DNA of 9,732 nt from Marinospirillum sp. (GTDB lineage Bacteria; Pseudomonadota; Gammaproteobacteria; Pseudomonadales; Halomonadaceae), in assembly GCA_007119985.1 (NCBI GenBank), contig SKOQ01000152.1, positions 1 through 9,732 of the forward strand. Reading direction: 5' to 3'. Position numbers and translations under genes: made by a program. Positions 1-6,179 of this stretch are shown one piece after another. Each line of letters starts with the position of its first letter. Position 1 is the stretch's first letter. A model generated the notes under the pieces. That model saw nothing but the letters and a program-made list of their open reading frames with translations. It searched no databases and was not told the origin of the DNA.

Positions 1-1489
1 CAAAAATCGTATTCTGATAGCTTGGCAAGGCTTCTAGGCGCTGCATCATTTCGCTGAGTGCCCAATCGCTGTATCTCAAGGTATTCAAATACGCGCCTTC
101 ACTTCCTGCATCATGGGGATAAAGATGGAACTCAGCACCTGGATCAGGAAAGGGCTCATGGGTTGTCCCAGTAAACAAGAAGGCCACACTCGGCCTTGCC
201 TCTTCTGCACGGGCAGCCAAGTAATCAGCCAGAAACATCATTCCTTCGTAATCCCAACCAAAGCGCGGCACCTCACCAGGGTAATCGCGTAGCAGTGGCA
301 AATCTTCTTGACCAAAGTAGGCATCAAAGCCCAAGGCCGCAGCAATACCATCTAGGTAAAAAGAGCGTCTTTTGGAGGTCTGCACCATCACTGACTGATA
401 GCCTGTATCATCCAGTAAGGTCGCTAGGCGTGTCATGCGATTTTGCTCCATCCCCCATCCCATAACAGGATGCTGAGGCAAGAGAGGCACAGAGGTGAGG
501 CTAGCTTGTATTCCCTCAATACTGCGCTGCCCAGCTGCAAAAGCCTGAGGCCAGACACGCCCTGATGCCACCAACTGATCAAAGAAGGGTGTCGCACCAT
601 AGCTGGAGCCAGAGAGGCTATCGATATAATCTGCGCTCCAACTTTCAAGCAAGACAATAACCAGATTCGGCTGGCTGGCGGGATAGGTGTCATCCAGCCA
701 AGAGCGTACGAAAGGATCTCCTGCAGACTGGGCCTCAAGCTGACTCAAGGCTTCATCCCAATCAGCAGCAGTAAAATAAGCCAGTGGCTGAGGCTGCTGT
801 TGGCCACGACGCCAGGTATGGACCAGCGCAAAAGCACCATTCAACGCCAGCGCGGCCTGACGCTCATCACCAGCAGCATAGGCATCCACTAGGCCAAGGG
901 GTTTACCTGAAAGCACCAAGCCTCGCCCTGAAATCAGCAGCAGCAAGAAGAGCGCCAGCGCAAAGCCAGCCTGTTTGAATACGCCTCGATTTAGCGATGT
1001 TCTTGCACTAGGTTGAACAACCCAGTGCCACCAGAGCCAAGCAAAAGCAGACATCACCAAAAGTGCACTCAAACTGATTAGCCAACGCGATCCCAGTGCC
1101 AACTCCACCAACAAGCCATAGTCTTGCGTTAACAGCAGTAATTCCCGCCCAGCATGGCGATAAACCTCGCCAAAATACACTGTATCCGCCAGCTGTAAGG
1201 CCCACAAAAGCCCAACAGCAATCAAGCTCATCAGCAAGGATAGCCGAGCGATGCTTTGACGCCTTGCATAGTCCCAAGGCCACAACAAGGGGCATAAGAA
1301 AACAGCCATACCCAAGACTGCAATCGCCATATCAAAGCGCCAACCGTAGAGCCAAGCAGAAAATGCTTGATCCCATGACAAGGAGGCAAAGTAATCAGGA
1401 TAGAGCAATAATAATAGCGCGCGCGTTAACGCAAAAAAGCTGGCCGCCAACACCAGAGCGCGCACAGGCAGCCACAGAGGGTTAAGCAT
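1..1489 (-). CDS. LtaS-type sulfatase-fold phosphoglycerol/phosphoethanolamine transferase, C-terminus cut by the left edge
   Basis: Inner-membrane enzyme of the alkaline-phosphatase/sulfatase superfamily (LTA synthase-like family). Family members transfer a phospholipid head group, usually phosphoglycerol, to a periplasmic glycan and release diacylglycerol. The 496 visible codons begin at ATG 1489-1487, which overlaps the dgkA stop within ATGCTTAA. Five hydrophobic segments (about residues 9-30, 54-72, 82-106, 134-157, 173-193) come before a soluble periplasmic domain. That domain shows the metal-site motif LLESWSADYI (Glu282), the nucleophile region GQRSIEG (probable nucleophile Ser323, where LtaS uses Thr) and TGTTHEPF (His444). 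The reading frame is open at the edge at NTIF, just before the place where the family's G-D-H metal motif is expected. Phosphoethanolamine transferases (EptA type) are an alternative, but the nucleophile context looks like LtaS. The substrate is unknown. The link to dgkA fits a diacylglycerol-releasing reaction. Confidence 0.9.
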   Translation of the reverse strand, partial: MLNPLWLPVRALVLAASFFALTRALLLLLYPDYFASLSWDQAFSAWLYGWRFDMAIAVLGMAVFLCPLLWPWDYARRQSIARLSLLMSLIAVGLLWALQLADTVYFGEVYRHAGRELLLLTQDYGLLVELALGSRWLISLSALLVMSAFAWLWWHWVVQPSARTSLNRGVFKQAGFALALFLLLLISGRGLVLSGKPLGLVDAYAAGDERQAALALNGAFALVHTWRRGQQQPQPLAYFTAADWDEALSQLEAQSAGDPFVRSWLDDTYPASQPNLVIVLLESWSADYIDSLSGSSYGATPFFDQLVASGRVWPQAFAAGQRSIEGIQASLTSVPLLPQHPVMGWGMEQNRMTRLATLLDDTGYQSVMVQTSKRRSFYLDGIAAALGFDAYFGQEDLPLLRDYPGEVPRFGWDYEGMMFLADYLAARAEEARPSVAFLFTGTTHEPFPDPGAEFHLYPHDAGSEGAYLNTLRYSDWALSEMMQRLEALPSYQNTIF

Positions 1490-1847
1490 AAAAGCGCTCC
1501 CACAGTACCGAGAACCACAAAACACCAGCGATCACGAGACTTAAAAAGACGGCGGCAGAGCCCATATCCTTGGCTTTACCTGAGAGTTCATGCACCTCAA
1601 AACCGATACGATCGACGACGGATTCAATCGCCGAGTTCATCAGTTCAACCAAGAGAATCAACAACAAGCTCGACACCAGAAGAGCTCTTTCCAGCAGGGT
1701 ATGCCCTAACCACCAAGCCAAAGGAACGCCGATGACCAAAAGCATCACTTCTTGGCGAAAAGCAGATTCACCTCGCCAAGCCGCACAGAAACCCCGCCAC
1801 GAATAACCTGCAGCAGCCACAAAATGCGCCAAACCTGTTTTTTTCAT
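1482..1847 (-). CDS. dgkA: Diacylglycerol kinase (integral membrane DgkA)
   Basis: Phosphorylates diacylglycerol with ATP to give phosphatidate in the inner membrane, recycling lipid left over from head-group transfer to periplasmic glycans. At 121 residues it matches the usual DgkA length (E. coli about 122). The amphipathic N-terminus has AAGYSWRG. It is followed by GESAFRQE (Glu27, equivalent to the metal-binding Glu28 of E. coli), VELMNSAIESVVDRIG (Glu68, Asn71 and Glu75, matching the catalytic Glu69, Asn72 and Glu76) and ELSGKAKDMGSAAV. Three membrane helices are evident (about 34-48, 53-71, 95-117). The ATG at 1847 has an AGG eight bases upstream. The last eight bases overlap the start of the sulfatase-like gene, so the pair is probably one transcript with coupled translation. 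All key residues are intact. Confidence 0.97.
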   Translation of the reverse strand: MKKTGLAHFVAAAGYSWRGFCAAWRGESAFRQEVMLLVIGVPLAWWLGHTLLERALLVSSLLLILLVELMNSAIESVVDRIGFEVHELSGKAKDMGSAAVFLSLVIAGVLWFSVLWERFYA

Positions 1848-1894
1848 ATTTCAAGCCTGCCAACAAAAAAGAGAGAAAGAAAAACCAAGGGTGG

Positions 1895-1914
1895 AAAAAA
1901 AGCTGGCGCAGCTT
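1895..1914 (-). terminator. Terminator-like hairpin in the dgkA leader
   Basis: On the minus strand, AAGCTG-CGC-CAGCTT makes a six-base-pair stem (1900-1914) with a three-base loop and runs straight into a T tract (the A run 1895-1901 on the plus strand). It lies about 50 bases upstream of dgkA. It could stop antisense transcripts from the kinase gene or act as an attenuator for dgkA. The stem is short, so activity is uncertain. Confidence 0.4.
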
Positions 1915-2006
1915 AGGCGTTTTGTTTGAAAAAACCAAGCCACCTTCATGAGCACTGCTCGCAATGCAGATGCAAGATCGTTAAAATAGGATGAAACTTT
2001 GATAAA

Positions 2007-2011
2007 AAGAG
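2007..2011 (+). promoter_or_regulatory. Ribosome binding site for the kinase gene
   Basis: AAGAG lies seven bases before ATG 2019. It is far too close to the in-frame GTG at 2013, so it supports the ATG as the start. Confidence 0.5.
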
Positions 2012-2018
2012 CGTGAAG

Positions 2019-2870
2019 ATGCAGCCAAAAAGCTTTGAATGGCAATTTTATAAACCAGCCGCGGCCACCCAAGGCTTCATTGATTTTCTCAATCAGCAAA
2101 CCAGTATCGCGATCACACCCGGCATCACTGATCGACATCAGGTGATCAGCTGTGACTTTGAGGGCCAGGGCTATATCATCAAGCGTTTTAGCCCAAGCGA
2201 TAATCGCCGCTGGGATCGCAAGATCGAGCTAACATTGAAAAGCTACTGGATTTCTGGCGCTGAAAAGAGCTTTCGTGGTGCGCGCTGGCTATGGGAAGCG
2301 GGGATTCCCGGCATCAAACCCACGGCTTGGGCCGTACATGGTCGCGGCTACCATCAGGTCAGCTACTTTGTTTACGAGCGCATTGAAGCACAGGGTGAAG
2401 TGCAGGATTTGCTTGAGCAGGATTCGCTGAGTGTGCAGCAAGAGCGCCAATTGATTCAGGATATGGCAAAGATTTCACACCAAGTCCATCAAGCTGGCTA
2501 TCGTCATACAGATATTGTTCCACATAATTTTCTGGCACAACAGCAACCACAAGGCCAGATCAAGCTGCTGCTGATTGATACTGATAAGGTTGAAAAGGCC
2601 TCAGCTCTTGGAAAAATCTTCAAGCGCACCAAGCTATTTTTTGATCTGCGTTGTTTAAGAAGACTCAGGTTCTCTCCTGAACAGCTCAGCCTCTTTTTCC
2701 ATCAATATTTTCAAGGTGGTACACGTCTGCGCTATCTACAACAATGGTACTTTTGGGTCAGAGGTGGCTTTAACCTCTATAAAAGAAAAAAGATGAGAAA
2801 GCGCCTTCCTCGCCATCTGCTCAAGCTCAATCTCACACTTTTACTCGGACAGCAAAGCAAGAAAGACTAA
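2019..2870 (+). CDS. LPS-core kinase-like protein (Kdo kinase / InaA / WaaP-like fold)
   Basis: Predicted cytoplasmic protein-kinase-like enzyme, 283 residues. Relatives phosphorylate Kdo or heptose in the LPS inner core. Visible signature, numbered from ATG 2019: YIIKRF, with Lys55 as candidate ATP-binding lysine; GYRHTDIVPHNFL, where His163-Thr-Asp165 is the HxD catalytic loop and Asn170 the metal-binding Asn; and LLLIDTDKV, where Asp187-Thr-Asp189 replaces the DFG-type metal motif. The C-terminus is strongly basic (RKKMRKRLPR), as expected for work at the membrane surface. An in-frame GTG at 2013 would add two residues, but the AAGAG spacing favours the ATG. The gene stands alone, divergent from dgkA and convergent with the next glycosyltransferase. 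The sugar acceptor cannot be told from sequence, and the HTD and DTD variants leave open whether it is a standard Kdo kinase. Confidence 0.78.
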   Translation: MQPKSFEWQFYKPAAATQGFIDFLNQQTSIAITPGITDRHQVISCDFEGQGYIIKRFSPSDNRRWDRKIELTLKSYWISGAEKSFRGARWLWEAGIPGIKPTAWAVHGRGYHQVSYFVYERIEAQGEVQDLLEQDSLSVQQERQLIQDMAKISHQVHQAGYRHTDIVPHNFLAQQQPQGQIKLLLIDTDKVEKASALGKIFKRTKLFFDLRCLRRLRFSPEQLSLFFHQYFQGGTRLRYLQQWYFWVRGGFNLYKRKKMRKRLPRHLLKLNLTLLLGQQSKKD

Positions 2871-2889
2871 TCCAGCAAAGATCGTGAGA

Positions 2890-2925
2890 ATGCCTGAAGG
2901 TCTGACTGAGTGCAGTTTCAGGCAT
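2890..2925. terminator. Hairpin between convergent genes, no T tract
   Basis: ATGCCTGAA (2890-2898) pairs perfectly with TTCAGGCAT (2917-2925). The 18-base loop can fold further (CTGAC against GTGCAG with one bulged base). It sits between the stops of the kinase gene (2870) and the convergent glycosyltransferase (2965), a usual terminator position. Neither strand has a T run after it, so it may instead stabilise a 3' end or act with another termination mechanism. Confidence 0.4.
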
Positions 2926-2964
2926 CAGCTCAAAAAGCCCTTAGCAAACCCAAGTCGATCTTAT

Positions 2965-3996
2965 CTAAAGCAGGCTTTGATAAAGACGCAGATAACGCTG
3001 CGCCATCTGATCTGGCGTAAAATCAGCAAGCTGCTGATATGCCTTGTGCGTCAACGCCTGCGCCAAGGCCTGATCTTCCAGCAAACGCACTATTTGCTGA
3101 TACAAGGCTGCACTGGCATCACCTGGCACCAGCAAACCCGTCACTTCATGCTCAATCAAATCAGGAATACCATCTACAGCAGTGGCCACGATAGGCACCT
3201 TGGCATCCATCACATCGAGCAAAGTCGAACCGAGGCCCTCATGACGAGAGGGAAAAGCAAACACATCCATGACCGCCAAATAGTTACCCAGATCCGGCTG
3301 AAAGCCCAGCCAGTGCACCTGAGATAGATCCTGACTTTCAGCCTGCAAGGCTGCTGCATCAACACCCTCACCTAAAAACCAGAAGGCCACATCTGGGTGT
3401 GTTATCTGCATCTTACGCGCCACATCGAGCAACACCCGCTGCCCCTTGTGCTTATCGACCAAGGCGCCAGCATGACCAATCACTCGCTGAGTTCCCTTCT
3501 GTTGCTTGAGTTGCGCTATTTTGTGTTCATCTTGTGGCAGGTGGGCCAATGCACTGGGAATCAAAGAGGTCTGAGTCCAACCTCGCTGTTGTAAGTGCGC
3601 CTGAATAGGGCGTGCTATGGCGACAGCACAGGCTGCAGCACCATAGGTTAAGCGATTAAACCACTTGTCTTTAACAGGTTGCGGTACTCTGCGTGTGAGA
3701 ATATAAGGCACACCTTTAAGCTGATGGTGTATCCAGGCCCAATGCACCGCCTTAGCCTCATGTGCATGCACGAGATCAGCAGCAAAACGACAGGCATGTC
3801 CAGCGAGCTGATGCCGAGCCGTGACAAAACTGAGGCGATCAAGATCAGCCAAGCGCTCACGCAGTGGAGAATCGATACGGCAGACCAGCCCCTGCTCAAG
3901 ATCCTGATTCTGCTTGGCAAGATGACGAATCAGCAGCTCCGTCTGGCGCTCTCCACCACGAAACCCCTTCGCTAAATTCACATGTAATATACGCAC
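2965..3996 (-). CDS. GT4-family glycosyltransferase (GT-B fold)
   Basis: Retaining nucleotide-sugar glycosyltransferase expected at the cytoplasmic face of the inner membrane, 343 residues. The N-terminal Rossmann domain opens with MRILHVN and GFRGGERQTELL, a glycine-rich acceptor-side loop. The C-terminal donor domain has GHAGALVDKHKG, WFLGEG and SRHEGLGSTLLDVM, followed by DGIPDLIEHEVTGLLV. The usual EX7E motif is EX7D here (Glu253, Asp261). I place the start at GTG 3996-3994, because GAGG lies six bases upstream and translation then begins exactly at the first beta strand. The longer TTG form at 4008 adds four residues and would cover that Shine-Dalgarno sequence. It is a single minus-strand gene, divergent from the 4068 operon and convergent with the kinase gene. 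LPS-core assembly is inferred from context. Donor and acceptor are unknown. Confidence 0.9.
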   Translation of the reverse strand: MRILHVNLAKGFRGGERQTELLIRHLAKQNQDLEQGLVCRIDSPLRERLADLDRLSFVTARHQLAGHACRFAADLVHAHEAKAVHWAWIHHQLKGVPYILTRRVPQPVKDKWFNRLTYGAAACAVAIARPIQAHLQQRGWTQTSLIPSALAHLPQDEHKIAQLKQQKGTQRVIGHAGALVDKHKGQRVLLDVARKMQITHPDVAFWFLGEGVDAAALQAESQDLSQVHWLGFQPDLGNYLAVMDVFAFPSRHEGLGSTLLDVMDAKVPIVATAVDGIPDLIEHEVTGLLVPGDASAALYQQIVRLLEDQALAQALTHKAYQQLADFTPDQMAQRYLRLYQSLL

Positions 3997-4067
3997 ACAA
4001 GGCCTCAAAAATAATTTTCTGGTAAACTCACTTTTTTAGAGTTCAAAATCTGGATTAACTTGTATTT
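3997..4067. promoter_or_regulatory. Short divergent intergenic region between two GT4 genes
   Basis: These 71 A/T-rich bases separate divergent starts and should hold promoters for both directions (inference from gene arrangement). A TGGTAAACT at about 4021-4029 resembles an extended -10 on the plus strand, but I see no good -35 box. No JUMPstart/ops-type GGCGGTAG element is present, so RfaH control from this leader is not supported. The plus-strand gene has no clear Shine-Dalgarno sequence. Confidence 0.4.
4003..4006 (-). promoter_or_regulatory. Ribosome binding site fixing the GTG start at 3996
   Basis: GAGG on the minus strand, six bases before GTG 3996. An upstream TTG start at 4008 would place this site inside the coding region. 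Confidence 0.6.
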
Positions 4068-5177
4068 ATGAAGAAGACGGCTGATTTCTCACCGCATATC
4101 CTGGTTGTAACAGGCTTTAGCGATATTGCCGAAGCCCATATGTTTATTGGGTTGGCTCAGCGAGGCTGCAAGATTAGCATAATCAGCGAACCCGGAGCCA
4201 AGTTCAATGAAGCCTTTGCCGCTGCGGGTATGGATGTGATACCACTCAAAATCAAAGGCCGTTTTGATCGCGCAGCTCGGACACGCATTCGCGCGCTCTG
4301 TATTGAAAAAAAGATTCAGCTTGTCCACGCAATGAATAATCGTGCCGTGGCCAATGCTCTGGCGGCAACTAAGGGGTTAAAACTGCGCTTTATCGCTTAC
4401 CGTGGTATCGAAGGCAATGATAGCTACTGGGATCCCTTATCCTGGCAGACCTATCTTCATCCGCGCGTTGATCGAGTGATCTGTGTGGCAGATGCCATTC
4501 GCCGCTTCCTTGTGGGTCTTTCTCTTTTGGGTTATCGCCAACCCGCGAGCAAGTTTATCACCATCTATAAAGGGCATGATTTAGCCTGGTACAATCAACC
4601 ACGCACTGATCTCACTGAATTCGGGGTCCCTCAAGATGCATTTGTGATCGGCTCTGTGGCCAATGATCGGCCACGTAAGGGCATTCCGCTGCTGGTTGAA
4701 GCTTTTAATCAACTCAGCGCCCTACCCCAAGCTCATCTCGTTCTTGTTGGCAGCATGGAGAGCCCAGCATTACAACAGCAGATCACGGCCAGCCCTTTTG
4801 CAGAGCGCATTCATTATCTGGGACAACGCCAAGATGCGCCCTCGCTGATGAGCGCCTGTGATGTTTATGTGTTACCGGCGATCAAACGTGAAGGCTTGCC
4901 CAAAACGGTCATCGAAGCCATGGCCTATGGCCGAGTGCCTGTTGTCACCGCCAGCGGTGGTAGCCCAGAACTCATCGAAGAAGGTATCTCAGGCTTGATT
5001 GTGCCGCCAGGAGATGTGCATGCACTCAGCCAGAGTCTGCTGAAATTGGCCTCAATGAGTGCCAATGAACGTGAACAGATGGGCCTGGCCGCGCAACAAA
5101 GGCTCGTCAAGTGTTTTCACACTCAGGATACCGTCACCAAAACACGCCAAGTCTACCAAGAGCTTTTGGCTCTTTAA
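4068..5177 (+). CDS. GT4-family glycosyltransferase, first gene of the UDP-xylose synthase operon
   Basis: GT-B-fold retaining glycosyltransferase, 369 residues, expected at the cytoplasmic membrane face. The N-terminal half starts with HILVVTGFSD and includes LVHAMNNRAVANALA and IAYRGIEGND. The donor-binding half has IGSVANDRPRKG, HLVLVGS and the classic EX7E motif in REGLPKTVIEAM (Glu275, Glu283), followed by SGGSPELIEEGISGLIVPPG. The ATG at 4068 lacks an obvious Shine-Dalgarno sequence, but the next ATG (4140) would remove the first beta strand, so 4068 is kept. The stop at 5177 is 19 bases before the decarboxylase ATG, so the two are very likely co-transcribed. A xylosyl or other pentosyl donor is tempting given that neighbour, but sequence alone does not show donor specificity. 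Confidence 0.9.
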   Translation: MKKTADFSPHILVVTGFSDIAEAHMFIGLAQRGCKISIISEPGAKFNEAFAAAGMDVIPLKIKGRFDRAARTRIRALCIEKKIQLVHAMNNRAVANALAATKGLKLRFIAYRGIEGNDSYWDPLSWQTYLHPRVDRVICVADAIRRFLVGLSLLGYRQPASKFITIYKGHDLAWYNQPRTDLTEFGVPQDAFVIGSVANDRPRKGIPLLVEAFNQLSALPQAHLVLVGSMESPALQQQITASPFAERIHYLGQRQDAPSLMSACDVYVLPAIKREGLPKTVIEAMAYGRVPVVTASGGSPELIEEGISGLIVPPGDVHALSQSLLKLASMSANEREQMGLAAQQRLVKCFHTQDTVTKTRQVYQELLAL

Positions 5178-5196
5178 CTCATCGAAAGAAAAGAAT

Positions 5197-6174
5197 ATGA
5201 CACCTGAACTTGAACTCCCAAAACGTATTATGATCACTGGTGGCGCTGGCTTTTTAGGCTCTCATCTATGTGACCGTCTGATCCAGCAAGGCCATGAAAT
5301 CCTCTGCGTGGACAATTTCTTTACAGGTAGCAAGCGCAATATCGAGCACCTGATGGATCATCCGCGTTTTGAACTGATGCGCCATGATGTCACCTTCCCG
5401 CTGTATGTCGAAGTTGACCAAATCTATAACCTCGCCTGCCCAGCCTCGCCAGTGCACTATCAGTTTGATCCAGTACAGACCACCAAGACCAGCGTACATG
5501 GCGCCATCAATATGCTTGGGCTGGCAAAACGTACGCGAGCAAAGATTTTTCAAGCTTCCACCAGCGAAGTCTACGGTGATCCTGAAGAGCACCCACAAAA
5601 AGAAAGCTACTGGGGCAAGGTCAATCCCATCGGCATACGCTCCTGCTATGACGAGGGCAAGCGCTGCGCTGAAACCCTTTTCTTTGACTATCATCGCCAG
5701 CATCAGGTCGAAATCAAGGTTGCCCGTATTTTCAACACCTACGGCCCGCGTATGCACCCCAATGATGGTCGCGTAGTCAGCAACTTTATTGTGCAAGCCT
5801 TGCAAGGCCAATCAATTACCCTATATGGCGATGGCGAGCAAACACGCAGTTTTTGCTACTGTGATGATCTGATCGAGGGTTTTATCCGTCTGATGAACAC
5901 CCCAAGCCAAGTCACTGGCCCTCTCAATCTTGGCAATCCTCACGAATTCACCATTCGTCAGCTGGCTGAGCTGGTGATTGAACTCACAGGCTCACAATCT
6001 GATTTAATCTTTAAGCCGCTGCCACAGGATGATCCCAAGCAGCGCCGCCCGGATATTACGCTGGCGCAAACACATCTTGATTGGACGCCCAGCGTACAAC
6101 TGCGCGAAGGACTTGAAAAAACGATCCGCTACTTTGATCAGCTCCTGCGTGATCTGAAAACAGTGCAAGGTTAG
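5197..6174 (+). CDS. uxs: UDP-glucuronate decarboxylase (UDP-xylose synthase)
   Basis: Converts UDP-glucuronate to UDP-xylose and CO2 through a 4-keto intermediate, using bound NAD+; cytoplasmic short-chain dehydrogenase/reductase fold, 325 residues. Motifs in order: the dinucleotide-binding GGAGFLGSHLC (GxxGxxG at 15-21), DNFFTGSKRNIEHL, YNLACPASPVHYQ, STSEVYGDP (Thr122, Ser123, Glu124), YDEGK (Tyr151 and Lys155, the catalytic YxxxK), ARIFNTYGPRM, LYGDGEQTRSF and RRPDITLAQ. The CPASPVHYQ, EVYGDP and YDEGKR combination is typical of UDP-xylose synthases rather than GalE or dTDP-glucose dehydratases. The start is ATG 5197. An open frame continues upstream to 5059, but that would overlap the preceding gene by 119 bases and add residues unlike the family. 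No UDP-glucose dehydrogenase lies in the window, so UDP-glucuronate must be supplied by a gene elsewhere. Confidence 0.93.
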   Translation: MTPELELPKRIMITGGAGFLGSHLCDRLIQQGHEILCVDNFFTGSKRNIEHLMDHPRFELMRHDVTFPLYVEVDQIYNLACPASPVHYQFDPVQTTKTSVHGAINMLGLAKRTRAKIFQASTSEVYGDPEEHPQKESYWGKVNPIGIRSCYDEGKRCAETLFFDYHRQHQVEIKVARIFNTYGPRMHPNDGRVVSNFIVQALQGQSITLYGDGEQTRSFCYCDDLIEGFIRLMNTPSQVTGPLNLGNPHEFTIRQLAELVIELTGSQSDLIFKPLPQDDPKQRRPDITLAQTHLDWTPSVQLREGLEKTIRYFDQLLRDLKTVQG

Positions 6175-6179
6175 AGCAG

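Larger units (their letters stand above)
1848..2018. promoter_or_regulatory. Divergent intergenic region between dgkA and the kinase gene
   Basis: This 171-base gap separates two divergently transcribed genes, so it is the natural place for promoters in both directions. A TAAAAT at 1982-1987 could be a -10 box for the kinase gene, but the matching -35 position (about 1959-1964) is poor. No convincing sigma-70 pair was found for dgkA. The gap also holds the terminator-like hairpin at 1895-1914, flanked by segments that could pair with each other (1887-1894 and 1940-1946), and two similar A-rich blocks containing ACCAAG near 1881-1889 and 1930-1939. No open reading frame here looks like a real gene. 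Confidence 0.4.

Noticed and set aside
1096..1485. Plus-strand open frame of 129 codons
   Set aside because: It is antisense to the membrane domain of the sulfatase-like gene. The product is low in complexity and rich in Gln, Arg and Ala, with no recognisable domain.
1..1489. EptA-type phosphoethanolamine transferase as the primary call for the left gene
   Set aside because: The nucleophile context GQRSIEG and the five-helix N-terminus fit the LtaS-like family better. EptA is kept only as an alternative.
3997..4008. TTG start for the minus-strand GT4
   Set aside because: GAGG at 4003-4006 is well spaced for GTG 3996 and would be internal to the longer form.
3997..4067. JUMPstart/ops element expected before LPS operons
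   Set aside because: No GGCGGTAG or close match in this leader.
5059..5196. Upstream extension of the decarboxylase reading frame
   Set aside because: It would overlap the preceding glycosyltransferase by 119 bases and add 46 residues unlike the family. ATG 5197 gives the normal N-terminus before GGAGFLG.
5266..5811. Long open frame (181 codons) on the minus strand opposite the UDP-xylose synthase
   Set aside because: It lies wholly opposite a clearly conserved enzyme gene and its translation resembles no family I recognise. It is a by-product of codon bias on the coding strand.
5197..6174. GalE or dTDP-glucose 4,6-dehydratase
   Set aside because: CPASPVHYQ, TSEVYGDP and YDEGKR are features of UDP-glucuronate decarboxylase, not of these relatives.
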